A stretch of 64,000 nucleotides of DNA from Betaproteobacteria bacterium HGW-Betaproteobacteria-3 (GCA_002842205.1 PHCI01000024.1:50704-114703), one strand, 5' to 3'; positions 42,242 through 51,916 are shown, counted from the first letter of the stretch. Numbers and translations are program-made. The notes: generated by a model not told the origin, from the letters alone.

Positions 42242-43323
42242 TCTGAAAGTTCCCCGAAATTGGAAATTGCCGTCTCATTCAGCGGCAATGACAGCATGAC
42301 GGTGGTTCTTTCACCGGCAGAGGAAAGGTCCAGCAGGCCATTGACCTTGCGGGCACGCTCGGCGAGGCCGCGCAAGCCGAAAGAGCCTGCCTTGCGAAGA
42401 TCTGCCTCGGTGATGCCGCGCCCGTCGTCGGAGACCTCCATGGAAAGAAAGCCGTCGTCATAGTGGAGGTCCACCTCGACGCGGCTGGCGCCCGCGTGCT
42501 TGGAGATATTGGTCAGGGTTTCCTGGCAGACGCGATAGACCGTCATGGCGATGGAGGTGTTGACCTCGACCGTGTCGACATTGGAGCGAAAGCGTGCAGA
42601 AATACCGGTTCGCTCCTGAAACTGGCGCACCTGCCACTCGATCGCCGGGACCAGGCCAGCGTCCAGAATCGGCGGGTGCAGGTTGCGTGCGATCCGCTGG
42701 CTGGCGTCCACGGCATAGCTCAGGGTCTCGAGTGCCCGTCGCACGCGCGGCTTGAGGGCGTCGTCGATGTGCTTTTCGATCAGGGAAAACTCGAATTTGA
42801 GCGCGGTCAGCGTGCCACCCACATCGTCATGGATTTCGCGGGCGATTTCGGCGCGCTCCTCGTCCACCACAGTTTGCAAATGCGCCGTGAGGTTGCTGAG
42901 CTGTTCTTCCGAGGCGCGGAGTTTTTCGTCGGCGATGGCCTTGGCACGGCGCAACGCCGCGTTTTCCATGGCATTGCGCAACGCAGGCCCCAGGCGGGCC
43001 AGCCGACCCTTGATCAGAAAATCGTCAGCCCCGCGCCGCATGGCTTCAACGGCCGCATCCTCGCCCAGTGTTCCGGACACGATGATGAAGGGGGGCGGTT
43101 TGGGCAGGGCACGCACGGCATCAAGGGCCTCCCCGCTGGAGAAGTCCGGCAGGTTGTGGTCGGAAATGACGATGTCCCACGATTGCTTTTCCAGCGCAGC
43201 GGCCAGTTCCTGACCGGTTTGTACCCGCAGCGCCTCCACGGCAATGCCCTGCGAGGCCAGCGTGGCAAGAATGACTTCGTAGTCAAGCGCCGAATCTTCA
43301 ATTACCAACAAATTCACAGCCAT
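42238..43323 (-). CDS. Receiver-HisKA_3 sensor kinase (NreB-type catalytic domain)
   Basis: From the ATG at 43323 the protein is 361 aa. Instead of a sensor domain it has an N-terminal receiver (Val-Ile-Glu-Asp-Ser, phospho-Asp in Ile-Val-Ile-Ser-Asp-His-Asn, Lys in Leu-Ile-Lys-Gly). A coiled linker and a HisKA_3 dimerisation helix follow, with the His in Ala-Arg-Glu-Ile-His-Asp-Asp-Val-Gly. The HATPase has Glu-Thr-Leu-Thr-Asn-Ile-Ser-Lys-His and Asp-Asp-Gly-Arg-Gly-Ile. It is thus a soluble kinase whose activity may be set by phosphorylation from another kinase, perhaps through the nearby Hpt protein. It pairs with the NarL-type regulator. Confidence 0.9.
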   Translation of the reverse strand: MAVNLLVIEDSALDYEVILATLASQGIAVEALRVQTGQELAAALEKQSWDIVISDHNLPDFSSGEALDAVRALPKPPPFIIVSGTLGEDAAVEAMRRGADDFLIKGRLARLGPALRNAMENAALRRAKAIADEKLRASEEQLSNLTAHLQTVVDEERAEIAREIHDDVGGTLTALKFEFSLIEKHIDDALKPRVRRALETLSYAVDASQRIARNLHPPILDAGLVPAIEWQVRQFQERTGISARFRSNVDTVEVNTSIAMTVYRVCQETLTNISKHAGASRVEVDLHYDDGFLSMEVSDDGRGITEADLRKAGSFGLRGLAERARKVNGLLDLSSAGERTTVMLSLPLNETAISNFGELSE

Positions 43324-43525
43324 GAGCCTGTCCTGTTGCCTTGGCCTAAAGAAATACACGAACCCACCGATAAGTACACAGAAGGGCAGATCTGGGTGGT
43401 TTCGTATCCGTTCATTTCGAGTTTCAAGCGGACTGAATTGACCAAAATCCTAATCATCTTAACCGGACTCCAGAGGGACCGGTTGACCGTACAGCTTCGT
43501 TGATAAAACCACTGGTAAACAGCCC

Positions 43526-43945
43526 ATGAACCCAAGTCTCACCCTGCAAGGTCCCGACATGACGGCCGTCGCGCTGCAAGATGAGCTTCTGATCGCCGCA
43601 ACCGACCTCGACCGCCTGCGAGACCTTCTGGACCACGCCTGCAGCCAGTTGTTGACGGAGTTCGCCACCGCCAGCGCCGAAGCCGAGGTGCTCAAGGCCA
43701 GTCACCCCGGCGTTGCCGACCGGATCGCATCGGCCTTGACTTCGGCGCAGATCGCTCTGCAGTTCCAGGACCTGTCAACCCAGCTGGTGGCCCATGTGCT
43801 GGGTCGCATGCACAGCGTGTGCGACGCGTTGGCCATCAAGGCGATGCCCGGCGACGCGTCGGACGATGTGATCCCCACATTTATTGAAAAACCATGCCCG
43901 GTCGCCCAACGTGAGATGGACGCCGGATCCGTTGAACTTTTCTGA
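43526..43945 (+). CDS. Chemotaxis-cluster protein of unknown function
   Basis: This 139-aa, largely helical protein contains Ala-Leu-Gln-Phe-Gln-Asp-Leu-Ser-Thr-Gln-Leu-Val-Ala-His-Val, a pattern found in small proteins encoded beside che genes in Burkholderiales and loosely similar to the helical core of CheZ. It is the first gene of the che operon, 32 bp before cheY. A role as a CheY-P phosphatase or receptor-linked factor is possible but unproven. No cheZ is seen elsewhere in the window. Confidence 0.6.
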   Translation: MNPSLTLQGPDMTAVALQDELLIAATDLDRLRDLLDHACSQLLTEFATASAEAEVLKASHPGVADRIASALTSAQIALQFQDLSTQLVAHVLGRMHSVCDALAIKAMPGDASDDVIPTFIEKPCPVAQREMDAGSVELF

Positions 43946-43977
43946 CTGACTTTTCATGATTCTCCCAGGAGCTTTCC

Positions 43978-44340
43978 ATGTTCTCGATTCTCGCGGTTGA
44001 CGATTCCGCCTCAATGCGGCAAATGGTGTCGTTCACGCTGAAAAGCGCCGGCTACCAGGTGGTGGAGGCCTTTGATGGCCAGGATGCCCTGGAGAAAGTG
44101 TCTGACAAGTCATTCGACCTTGTCCTGACCGACCAGAACATGCCCCGCATGGACGGTCTCTCGCTGACCAAGGCGTTGCGGAGCTCTGACCGATACCGCG
44201 CCACACCGATCCTGATCCTGACCACCGAGTCCAGCGATCAGATGAAGCAGGCGGGCCGGGCGGCGGGCGCCACGGGCTGGCTGGTCAAGCCGTTCGATCC
44301 TGCAAAGCTGGTCGAGGTCATTCGAAAAGTTGTTCGCTAA
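43978..44340 (+). CDS. cheY: Chemotaxis response regulator CheY
   Basis: This 120-aa single-domain receiver has an acidic pair Val-Asp-Asp-Ser near the N-terminus, the phospho-Asp in Val-Leu-Thr-Asp-Gln-Asn-Met-Pro-Arg-Met-Asp-Gly, and Lys in Leu-Val-Lys-Pro-Phe. A strong AGGAG lies ahead of the start. CheA phosphorylates it, and it then binds FliM at the motor switch to change rotation. It is 26 bp upstream of cheA in the same operon. Confidence 0.93.
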   Translation: MFSILAVDDSASMRQMVSFTLKSAGYQVVEAFDGQDALEKVSDKSFDLVLTDQNMPRMDGLSLTKALRSSDRYRATPILILTTESSDQMKQAGRAAGATGWLVKPFDPAKLVEVIRKVVR

Positions 44341-44366
44341 AGGCGGAGACGCCAATCGGGGGTTTT

Positions 44367-46448
44367 ATGGGTGAAATGACATCTGAAGGTGGTCGCCTCA
44401 ATGAGGCGGCGTTCGACCTGACGCAGTTCTATCAGGTCTTCTTTGAAGAAGCAGGGGAGAACCTGACCAGCATGGAGGATCTCCTGCTGGCGGTTGACGT
44501 GGACGCGCCGGATGACGAGGCGCTGAACGCCATCTTCCGTTGCGCACACTCCATCAAGGGTGGCGCGGCGACATTCGGCTTTCAGGACGTGGCCGACCTG
44601 ACCCACGTCATGGAGACATTGCTGGACCGCCTGCGGCGCCATGAGTTGACGATGACCACGGTGATGGTCGACACGCTGCTTGAATCCGGCGATGCCCTGA
44701 AGGCATTGCTCGACGTCCGTCAAGGGAAAACAACGGAGACCGTGGACACCCGCGAGTTGGTCGCCACCATCCGCGAGCTGTCCACCGGCGCAACGCTGGC
44801 GCCGAAGCCCGCTGAGGCAAACGCTTCGAATGACCACGTGAAGTCGGCGACCGCTGCGCAAAGTGCTGCGACCACACCGGCGGGTCGAACGCTCGAAGTT
44901 CGGGTGGAATCGCTGGCCGATCCGTCCATTGTGGACAGTTTCTTTGACCTCTTCCGCGAAGTCGGTGGCTTGGGAACGATCGACACCGCCCCTGCGGCAG
45001 AAGGCCAGGCCGAATCAACACGACGCTTCAAGGTCGTGACCAGCGCCGCTGACAACGACCTTCTGGACCTGTTCACCTTTCACGTGGCGCGTGAACAGGT
45101 CACCATCGGGCCCTGGAATGAAGATGCAGGGCCGACAGCGCCGACAGCGCCGACAGCGCCAGCAGAGGAGGCGGCGTACGGGTTTTTCGTTGACCCTGCC
45201 ACGCTCCCCATACAGGTCTCGAAGGGGGCTGTTGCGGCCAAACCGGAAAAGCCGGCCAGGGCCGACAAGGTGGCGGTAACTTCGCCAGAGACGACCATCC
45301 GTGTCTCGGTCGACAAGGTGGACCAACTCATCAACCTGATGGGCGAACTCGTGATCACGCAGGCCATGCTTGCACAATGCGCCAGCGAAGTTGACCCGGC
45401 GGTACACCAGGGGTTGCTGTCCGGCCTTACTGATCTTGAGAGAAACACGCGGCATTTGCAGGAATCCGTGATGTCGATCCGCATGATCCCGATGGCGGTG
45501 GTCTTCAACCGGTTCCCGCGCATGCTGCGAGATCTTGCGAGCAAACTCTCCAAGCAGGTTGAGCTTGAAACGGTTGGTGAGGCGACCGAACTTGACAAGA
45601 GCCTGATCGAAAAAATCACCGATCCGTTGACCCATCTGGTCAGGAACTCACTGGACCACGGCATTGAGACGCCGGAAGAGCGGCGGGCTGCGGGCAAACC
45701 GGCGCAGGGCACGATCACGTTGTCCGCCCAACATTCTGGCGGATCGATCGTGATCGAAGTCCGGGACGATGGCCGCGGGCTGGACCGGGACCGGATTCTG
45801 GCCAAAGCCAGGAGCAGTGGCCTGTCCGTGAGCGATTCGATGTCGGACCAGGAGGTCTGGCAGCTGATTTTTGCGCCCGGGTTCTCCACTGCCGAAGTCG
45901 TCACCGAGGTCTCGGGGCGCGGTGTTGGCATGGACGTGGTCAAGCGCAACATTCTTGCGCTGAACGGCACCGTCGAGCTCGATTCGGCGCCGGGCTACGG
46001 CACGCGCGTGTCGGTGCGGCTGCCGCTGACGCTGGCCATCATGGACGGCATGTCCATCAAGGTGGGTGACGAACTCTATGTGTTGCCGCTGTGTTCGGTC
46101 ATCGAGTCGTTCCTGCTGACCGACACGTCGATCCGCACGGTACTGGGGTCATCCCGCGTGGTGCAGGTCAGGGACGCCTACATGCCGGTGGTGGTGCTCG
46201 AAGACGTGTTTGGCGTCAAGCCGGGGCACGCGGGCGGGCAGTCGCAAATACTGGTCATTGTCGAGGCGGAAGGTCGCCGCATCGCCCTTGAAATCGACGA
46301 ACTCGTGGGGCAGCAACAGGTGGTCGTGAAAAACCTGGAATCCAACTACCGGAAGGTGCCGAACGTGTCGGGGGCCACCATCATGGGCGATGGCCGCGTG
46401 GCGTTGATTCTTGATGTGGCGGGTTTGATCCGTCAGTCCAGCCATTGA
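44367..46448 (+). CDS. cheA: Chemotaxis histidine kinase CheA
   Basis: This 693-aa kinase shows P1 with phospho-His in Cys-Ala-His-Ser-Ile-Lys-Gly-Gly-Ala (~residue 51), a short P2-like region, a Pro-Thr-Ala repeat linker, and the P3 dimerisation domain (Val-Asp-Lys-Val-Asp-Gln-Leu-Ile-Asn-Leu). The P4 ATPase has Arg-Asn-Ser-Leu-Asp-His-Gly-Ile-Glu and Asp-Asp-Gly-Arg-Gly-Leu, and P5 is a CheW-like regulatory domain. It receives signals from receptor arrays and phosphorylates CheY and CheB. No cheW gene occurs in this window, so the coupling protein must be encoded elsewhere. Confidence 0.95.
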   Translation: MGEMTSEGGRLNEAAFDLTQFYQVFFEEAGENLTSMEDLLLAVDVDAPDDEALNAIFRCAHSIKGGAATFGFQDVADLTHVMETLLDRLRRHELTMTTVMVDTLLESGDALKALLDVRQGKTTETVDTRELVATIRELSTGATLAPKPAEANASNDHVKSATAAQSAATTPAGRTLEVRVESLADPSIVDSFFDLFREVGGLGTIDTAPAAEGQAESTRRFKVVTSAADNDLLDLFTFHVAREQVTIGPWNEDAGPTAPTAPTAPAEEAAYGFFVDPATLPIQVSKGAVAAKPEKPARADKVAVTSPETTIRVSVDKVDQLINLMGELVITQAMLAQCASEVDPAVHQGLLSGLTDLERNTRHLQESVMSIRMIPMAVVFNRFPRMLRDLASKLSKQVELETVGEATELDKSLIEKITDPLTHLVRNSLDHGIETPEERRAAGKPAQGTITLSAQHSGGSIVIEVRDDGRGLDRDRILAKARSSGLSVSDSMSDQEVWQLIFAPGFSTAEVVTEVSGRGVGMDVVKRNILALNGTVELDSAPGYGTRVSVRLPLTLAIMDGMSIKVGDELYVLPLCSVIESFLLTDTSIRTVLGSSRVVQVRDAYMPVVVLEDVFGVKPGHAGGQSQILVIVEAEGRRIALEIDELVGQQQVVVKNLESNYRKVPNVSGATIMGDGRVALILDVAGLIRQSSH

Positions 46449-46505
46449 TGCAAGCAGTACAGATTTTCAAACTTACGGGCCAACCCGCCTGACTGGACTT
46501 TCCCC

Positions 46506-47357
46506 ATGAACCCGACAGAAATGAATTCGACGGCTGAACTGGCCCGGCGGGACATTGAATTCAGCTCTAGGGACTTCGAGCGTGTCCGCGCGATGATTCA
46601 CTCGAAAGCGGGGATCAATCTCAATGCGAGCAAGCAGAACATGGTCTACAGCCGCCTGGCGCGCAGGCTGCGGGATTCGGGCTGCGAGACGTTCACGAGC
46701 TACCTCGACCGGCTGGAATCCAGCCCCGCAGCCGAATGGCAGGAATTCATCAATTGCCTGACAACCAACCTCACGGCATTCTTCCGCGAGGCGCATCATT
46801 TCCCGATTCTGGCGGAACGACTGCAGGAGATTGCACCGCGCGTTGGCACGATCCGGGTGTGGTGCTGTGCGGCGTCAACAGGCGAGGAACCCTACTCCAT
46901 CGCGATGACCGCGCTGGAAGCGTTGGGGTCTTCAGCCCGGGTTTCCATCGATGCCAGCGATATCGATACCAATGTGCTCGAGACGGCCGAACGGGGCGCC
47001 TATGCTGCGGATACGGCCAAGGCGCTGGGGGAGGCGCGTGTCCGGAAGTTTTTTCTCAAGGGCACCGGGGTCAATCAGGGGAAGGTCCGTGTGCGCCCCG
47101 AACTGCGAAAAATGATCCGGTTCTTCCAGTTGAACCTGTTGGCAGGCAATTGGGGTCTGGAGCCCTATGACATCGTGTTCTGCCGCAACGTCATGATCTA
47201 CTTTGACCGGCCGACACAGCGTCGCGTGTTGGAGGGGTTGCATCGTTCCATGAAGCCAGGCGGCCTTTTGATGGTCGGGCATTCGGAGAATTTCACCGAG
47301 CATCGGGATCTTTTTGAGCTGCGCGGCAAAACCACGTACATCCGACTGGGCCAATGA
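46506..47357 (+). CDS. cheR: Chemotaxis receptor methyltransferase CheR
   Basis: This 283-aa SAM-dependent methyltransferase methylates glutamates of chemoreceptors for adaptation. The N-terminal helical domain is followed by the SAM site Val-Trp-Cys-Cys-Ala-Ala-Ser-Thr-Gly-Glu-Glu-Pro-Tyr-Ser, and by Asp-Ile-Val-Phe-Cys-Arg-Asn-Val-Met-Ile-Tyr-Phe-Asp, both diagnostic of CheR. A second Met at 46521 could be the true start, since neither has a strong Shine-Dalgarno. The stop is almost fused to the cheD start. Confidence 0.94.
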   Translation: MNPTEMNSTAELARRDIEFSSRDFERVRAMIHSKAGINLNASKQNMVYSRLARRLRDSGCETFTSYLDRLESSPAAEWQEFINCLTTNLTAFFREAHHFPILAERLQEIAPRVGTIRVWCCAASTGEEPYSIAMTALEALGSSARVSIDASDIDTNVLETAERGAYAADTAKALGEARVRKFFLKGTGVNQGKVRVRPELRKMIRFFQLNLLAGNWGLEPYDIVFCRNVMIYFDRPTQRRVLEGLHRSMKPGGLLMVGHSENFTEHRDLFELRGKTTYIRLGQ

Positions 47358-47358
47358 A

Positions 47359-48012
47359 ATGCAGCCTTCCCCTACAGAACGGGCGCAGCTTTCCTCGCCG
47401 TCGTACCTGGCGGAGCTCAAGCGGCTGCCTCGGCGCGATCACGAGGCCTCGTTCTTCTTTTTTGATCCCGCTTTCCAGGTCAACGCGGCCAAGATTCTTC
47501 CGGGCGAGTTCTTTGTATTCAACGAAGACATTGAACTGACGACCACGCTGGGCTCCTGTGTGGCGGCGTGCATCTGTGACAAGGGTGCGGGCATTGGGGG
47601 TATGAATCACTTTCTCCTGCCCGACGACCAGGACGGGACGGCATCAGGCCGCTTTGGCGCATTTGCGATGGAGCTGCTGATCAATGAACTCCTCAAGCGG
47701 GGGGCACGCCGCAATGCACTGGAAGCCAAGATTTTCGGCGGCGGCCAGGTCATGAAGAGTTTCGTCACCATGAACGTGGGCGAGCGCAACGTCGAATTTG
47801 TGACCAAATTTCTTGCCGCCGAGCGCATACCAATCCTTGCGAAGGATGTGTTGGATGTCTATCCCAGAAAAGTCTGCATGTTCCCCAAATCGGGGCGGGT
47901 CTTGTGCAAACGGCTGCCCGCAACCCACGGCAAACTTTTTGAAATGGAAGAGGCTCGGTATCAGCGGCAGGTCCGGACCGAAGCGTCGGGCGGTGATATC
48001 GAGCTGTTCTAG
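47359..48012 (+). CDS. cheD: Receptor glutamine deamidase CheD
   Basis: This 217-aa deamidase converts receptor glutamines to glutamates and tunes adaptation. The catalytic Cys is in Thr-Leu-Gly-Ser-Cys-Val-Ala-Ala-Cys-Ile and the His in Gly-Gly-Met-Asn-His-Phe-Leu-Leu-Pro; Lys-Ile-Phe-Gly-Gly-Gly-Gln follows. The start ATG at 47359 comes one base after the cheR stop, implying coupled translation; a longer frame from 47314 overlaps cheR and is rejected. Confidence 0.93.
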   Translation: MQPSPTERAQLSSPSYLAELKRLPRRDHEASFFFFDPAFQVNAAKILPGEFFVFNEDIELTTTLGSCVAACICDKGAGIGGMNHFLLPDDQDGTASGRFGAFAMELLINELLKRGARRNALEAKIFGGGQVMKSFVTMNVGERNVEFVTKFLAAERIPILAKDVLDVYPRKVCMFPKSGRVLCKRLPATHGKLFEMEEARYQRQVRTEASGGDIELF

Positions 48013-48036
48013 TGTGATCCTTAAGAAAGTGCTTCC

Positions 48037-49170
48037 ATGAAAACGCGTGTTCTTGTGGTGGACGATTCCGCACTGGTGCGGAGCGTCATGACCGAAATCA
48101 TCAATCGGACTTCTGATCTGGAAGTGGTGGGCACGGCCGGTGACCCCTACATTGCCCGCGAAATGATTCGCAACCTGAATCCGGATGTGCTGACGCTGGA
48201 CGTGGAAATGCCCAGAATGGACGGCCTGGAGTTTCTGGACAAACTGATGCGCCTTCGCCCGATGCCGGTGGTGATGGTCTCCACCCTGACCGAACGAGGC
48301 GCTGAAGTCACCATGCGTGCGCTTGAGCTGGGCGCCGTGGATTTTGTGGCCAAACCCAAATTGGGACTCAAGGACGGTCTGGACGAGGCCGCGCGCGAAA
48401 TTGCCGACAAGATCCGTGCCGCTGCCCGGGCGCGCGTCACGCGACGGGGCGGGACTTCGGCACTGGCGGGCGGGGATCGCCTGCCGGTCGAACCCAGGAG
48501 CGGCGCGATGGCCCGAACCGATACCGGTTCCGGTGGCATCACGAAGCCGCCTCATGTGCCCATGACCCGATCCAGTACAGAAAAACTGATCGCGATCGGC
48601 GCCTCGACCGGCGGGACGGAAGCGATCAAGGACGTGCTGATCAAATTGCCCGGGGATTCACCGGCGGTGGTCATCACGCAGCACATGCCGGCGGGGTTCA
48701 CGACGAGTTTTGCGGCCCGACTCGATGGTCTGTGCAAGATTCATGTCAAGGAGGCCACCGATGGCGAGCGCGTGTTGCCGGGGCACGCCTACATTGCGCC
48801 AGGGGGCGTGCATTTGCGGATCGACCGCAGTGGCGCCAATTACATCGCCCGTCTTGACGATTCAGAGCCGGTGAACCGGCACAAGCCCTCGGTCGATGTC
48901 CTGTTTCATTCCGTGGCCGTCAATGTGGGGCCGAACGCCGTCGGGGTCATGCTCACGGGGATGGGCAAGGACGGCACGGTTGCCATGCGCGAAATGCGTG
49001 ACGCTGGCGCCCGGAATATTGCGCAGGACGAAGCCAGTTGCGTGGTGTTTGGCATGCCGCGAGAGGCCATTGCCGCTGGCGCGGTCGAAGAAATTCTGCC
49101 ATTGCAGGATATCGCTCGCCGTGTCCTGGAGCTGGTGCGAGGTTCGGGGGCAACCACCCACCGAATCTGA
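48037..49170 (+). CDS. cheB: Chemotaxis methylesterase CheB
   Basis: This 377-aa response regulator has a receiver domain (Val-Asp-Asp-Ser, phospho-Asp in Leu-Thr-Leu-Asp-Val-Glu-Met-Pro) and a C-terminal esterase domain. The catalytic Ser-His-Asp set appears as [12 protein letters not shown] and Gly-Met-Gly-Lys-Asp-Gly. The linker is Arg/Gly-rich. It removes methyl groups from receptors opposite to CheR. It is the last gene of the che operon, convergent to fliR. Confidence 0.95.
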   Translation: MKTRVLVVDDSALVRSVMTEIINRTSDLEVVGTAGDPYIAREMIRNLNPDVLTLDVEMPRMDGLEFLDKLMRLRPMPVVMVSTLTERGAEVTMRALELGAVDFVAKPKLGLKDGLDEAAREIADKIRAAARARVTRRGGTSALAGGDRLPVEPRSGAMARTDTGSGGITKPPHVPMTRSSTEKLIAIGASTGGTEAIKDVLIKLPGDSPAVVITQHMPAGFTTSFAARLDGLCKIHVKEATDGERVLPGHAYIAPGGVHLRIDRSGANYIARLDDSEPVNRHKPSVDVLFHSVAVNVGPNAVGVMLTGMGKDGTVAMREMRDAGARNIAQDEASCVVFGMPREAIAAGAVEEILPLQDIARRVLELVRGSGATTHRI

Positions 49171-49245
49171 TCCGCGCAGTGCCGCTGATCGGGCAAGGGC
49201 CGCGGCGTCAGTGCCTGCATGCCCCAGACGCAGCGGCGCATTGCT

Positions 49246-50004
49246 TCAGCGGAACGGTGCCAGAAATGTTTTCAGGGACGTTTCAAACGGCGTGAGCATG
49301 GCAATCGTGCTGATGGTCAGCACCGACAATCCGGCGGTCAGCGTGATCGGGAAACCCACCGCAAAAATACTGAGCTGGGGCGCCACGCGCGACACGAAAC
49401 CAAGAACAAGGTTGACAAACAGCATCAACACGGTGAAGGGCAGGGCCAGCATCAGGGCCAGCCGGAAAACCTCGGCCCCCATCAGGTCCAGGCGGAGCCC
49501 GGCCAGGGCCCGGAACGGTTCGGTGGAGATCGGAAATAGCGTGAAGGTGTCGATCAGGACATCGAGCACGATCAGGTGGGCATTGGTGGTGACGAACAAC
49601 ATCAGCCCCATGGTTTGAAGCCAGGTGCCGATCGCAGTTTCGGAGCGCCCGTTGGGGTCAAAGAAGCCGGCAAACGAAAACCCCATCTGCAACCCAATGA
49701 ATTCCCCCGCGATTTCGAGCACTGCAAAAACCAGGCGGGCTGCAAAGCCAACGGCCAGCCCGACCAGCACCTGCTGGGCGATCACGCCGAAGGCGGCGCT
49801 GGTCGTGAGGTTGATGTCACCCGGAACATTGACGACCGGGGCCACGACCATTGCAACCAGCGCTGCCAGGGCCACACGGCCGCGTACCGAGAATGACCGG
49901 TGCGACAGGATCGGTGCGGCTGAAAACAGCGCGAGAATCCGGAAGAACGGCAGCAGGAACGTGGCCAGCCAGACGTCCAGCTGGGCTTGGGTGAAGACAA
50001 CCAT
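49246..50004 (-). CDS. fliR: Flagellar export protein FliR
   Basis: This 252-aa inner-membrane component of the flagellar type III export gate starts at the ATG at 50004. It has about six hydrophobic segments and the family features near Gly-Glu-Phe-Ile-Gly-Leu-Gln-Met-Gly-Phe and Leu-Gly-Phe-Val-Ser-Arg-Val-Ala-Pro-Gln-Leu. It is the last gene of the long fli operon, 23 bp after fliQ. FliR forms the export-gate core with FliP and FliQ. Confidence 0.93.
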   Translation of the reverse strand: MVVFTQAQLDVWLATFLLPFFRILALFSAAPILSHRSFSVRGRVALAALVAMVVAPVVNVPGDINLTTSAAFGVIAQQVLVGLAVGFAARLVFAVLEIAGEFIGLQMGFSFAGFFDPNGRSETAIGTWLQTMGLMLFVTTNAHLIVLDVLIDTFTLFPISTEPFRALAGLRLDLMGAEVFRLALMLALPFTVLMLFVNLVLGFVSRVAPQLSIFAVGFPITLTAGLSVLTISTIAMLTPFETSLKTFLAPFR

Positions 50005-50027
50005 GGTGCCGTGTCCGCAGGGGCGCC

Positions 50028-50297
50028 TCAACCGATCACGTTGGGAATGGACGTGATCACGCGCTGCAGGTACTCGGTCAGCATCGACATCATCCACGGG
50101 CCGGCGACCATCATGGCCACCACGATGGCCACAAGTTTGGGCAAAAAGGACAACGTGGCTTCGTTGATCTGGGTCACTGCCTGGAACAGGCTCACAATCA
50201 GTCCGACGACCAGGGCAACCAGCAAAATGGGCGCGGCGACGGTCAGCAAGATCTCCATCGCTTGCCGACCGAAGGTCATCACGAATTCCGGCGTCAT
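50028..50297 (-). CDS. fliQ: Flagellar export protein FliQ
   Basis: An 89-aa export-gate protein of the normal length with two membrane helices ([10 protein letters not shown], and [14 protein letters not shown]). Gln-Ala-Val-Thr-Gln-Ile-Asn-Glu lies in the loop, the family signature. Its ATG overlaps the fliP stop by four bases. Confidence 0.94.
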   Translation of the reverse strand: MTPEFVMTFGRQAMEILLTVAAPILLVALVVGLIVSLFQAVTQINEATLSFLPKLVAIVVAMMVAGPWMMSMLTEYLQRVITSIPNVIG

Positions 50298-51082
50298 GAA
50301 GTCCCTCCGAAACTCGCCACCAGCGACCCCATCAGGAGATTCCAGCCGTCGGCAAGGACAAACAGCATCAGCTTGAAGGGCAAGGCCACAAGAACCGGCG
50401 ACAGCATCATCATGCCCATGGACATCAGGACGCTGGCCACGATCAGGTCGATCACGATGAACGGAACGAACACCATGAACCCGATCTGGAACGCGGTCTT
50501 GAGTTCACTGGTCACAAAAGCCGGGATCAGGATGCGCATCGGCGTCTCTTCAGCCGTGGCCGGTGCGGGCGTTTTCGATATTCTGTAGAAGAGCGACAGA
50601 TCGGCTTCCCGCGTCTGGCGGAGCATGAAGGTGCGCAATGGCATCGCCCCGCGTGTCACCGACTCTTCGAACGATATTTTCTGTTCGCTGAAAGGCTTGT
50701 AAGCCTCGTCGTGAATTTTCTCCAGCGTGGGTCCCATGACAAAAAACGTCAAGAACAGGGCCATGCCGACCAGAACCTGGTTGGGAGGCGTGGTCTGCAA
50801 CCCCAGCGCCTGCCTCAACAGACTGAGAACAATGATGATGCGCGTGAAGCTGGTCATCAGCAGGAGCGCCGCGGGCAGGAACGACAGTGCGCTGAAGATG
50901 AGCAGCGTCTGTATCGGGACGGAGTACGTCGTTGCGGTGCCCACTTGTTGCGCTGTGAGCCCAAAGGGTGTGGTCTGGCCCCACGCTGCCGCGCAGCTCA
51001 CGGCGAGGAGCATGGCAAACAATGACTTCATCGCACGCGCATTCCGCTTGATCAATGCGACAGGGAGATCCGACGCGCTCAT
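50294..51082 (-). CDS. fliP: Flagellar export protein FliP
   Basis: From the ATG at 51082 the protein is 262 aa; a later Met at 51031 gives 245 aa, the usual mature-type size, with a clear signal peptide ([15 protein letters not shown]). FliP is made with a cleaved signal. Family motifs include [12 protein letters not shown] and [13 protein letters not shown]. It is the core of the export gate. The exact start is not settled. Confidence 0.93.
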   Translation of the reverse strand: MSASDLPVALIKRNARAMKSLFAMLLAVSCAAAWGQTTPFGLTAQQVGTATTYSVPIQTLLIFSALSFLPAALLLMTSFTRIIIVLSLLRQALGLQTTPPNQVLVGMALFLTFFVMGPTLEKIHDEAYKPFSEQKISFEESVTRGAMPLRTFMLRQTREADLSLFYRISKTPAPATAEETPMRILIPAFVTSELKTAFQIGFMVFVPFIVIDLIVASVLMSMGMMMLSPVLVALPFKLMLFVLADGWNLLMGSLVASFGGTS

Positions 51083-51092
51083 GACGATCTTT

Positions 51093-51443
51093 CTAGTCTT
51101 CTGCATGACGCGCACGCACGGTGGAAAGGGCCTGTGAAAAGGCGAGATCGCCCCCGCGTGCCACCGGGGCTCCGGTCGAGCGGCCTGCGGAGGGCGAGGA
51201 CGTGTTGTCCAGCTCGGCCAGAAACGTGACCTGATGGGCGGTGATGCCGATGGCGAGATGCCGGTCGTTGAAGCGGATGATGGCAACCCGCTCGCGCTGT
51301 CCCACCGACATCTGCGAGATCAGCTCCAGGTTCTGGTGAGTCCCGGCGCGAACCTTCTGGAGACGCTTGAGAATCCAGAGCGTCACGGGAATCAGCGCGA
51401 CCACGCCGATCAGCATCAAGAACGACCAGGTGATCGATTGCAT
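51093..51443 (-). CDS. fliO: Flagellar biosynthesis protein FliO
   Basis: A 116-aa protein with one N-terminal membrane helix ([11 protein letters not shown]). The cytoplasmic FliO domain has the signature [12 protein letters not shown]. It acts as an assembly scaffold for the FliP ring. It lies between fliN and fliP as in other flagellar operons. Confidence 0.92.
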   Translation of the reverse strand: MQSITWSFLMLIGVVALIPVTLWILKRLQKVRAGTHQNLELISQMSVGQRERVAIIRFNDRHLAIGITAHQVTFLAELDNTSSPSAGRSTGAPVARGGDLAFSQALSTVRARHAED

Positions 51444-51458
51444 TGAAATTCCCCGACG

Positions 51459-51896
51459 TCAAATGCGGGTCAGGCGACGCATTCTTTCCGACGTCGTGAC
51501 GATGTCGGTGAGCCGGATGCCGAACTTGTCATTCACCACCACCACCTCGCCCTGCGCGATCAGAAAGCCATTCACCAGCACATCCATCGGTTCGCCAGCC
51601 AGCGCGTCCAGTTCGATGACCGAACCCTGGGCCAGCTGAAGGATGTGCTTGATCGGAATCCGGGTCCGCCCCAACTCGACCGTCAGCTGGACGGGAATGT
51701 CCAGGACAAGGTCGATGTCGTTTTGCCCGGCGCCACCCTTGGTGGCGGTCAGTTTGGGGAATCTTTCCGCCGCAGACTGCTCTTCCGTGGGCGCGCGTTG
51801 CTCGTCGGCGGGTGCATTCTCGGCGAGTGCGGCAGCCCATTCGTCCGCAAGCGCATCCTGTTCTTTTGCCGGCGCGGGGTCTTCGAGGGTTGACAT
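51459..51896 (-). CDS. fliN: Flagellar motor switch protein FliN
   Basis: From the ATG at 51896 it is 145 aa. The N-terminal ~55 residues are an acidic Ala/Glu-rich stretch. The SpoA (FliMN_C) domain follows: Ile-Pro-Val-Gln-Leu-Thr-Val-Glu-Leu-Gly-Arg-Thr, Leu-Asp-Ala-Leu-Ala-Gly-Glu-Pro, and Asp-Lys-Phe-Gly-Ile-Arg-Leu-Thr. It forms the lower C-ring with FliM and binds FliH for export. The long frame starting at 52013 overlaps fliM and is rejected. Confidence 0.95.
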   Translation of the reverse strand: MSTLEDPAPAKEQDALADEWAAALAENAPADEQRAPTEEQSAAERFPKLTATKGGAGQNDIDLVLDIPVQLTVELGRTRIPIKHILQLAQGSVIELDALAGEPMDVLVNGFLIAQGEVVVVNDKFGIRLTDIVTTSERMRRLTRI

Positions 51897-51916
51897 GTGG
51901 GGCTCCAAAAAAAGCG

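Noticed and set aside
45127..45160. Tandem GCCGACAGC repeats in cheA as a possible CRISPR or VNTR
   Set aside because: Only three or four short in-frame copies encoding a Pro-Thr-Ala linker; no spacer structure.
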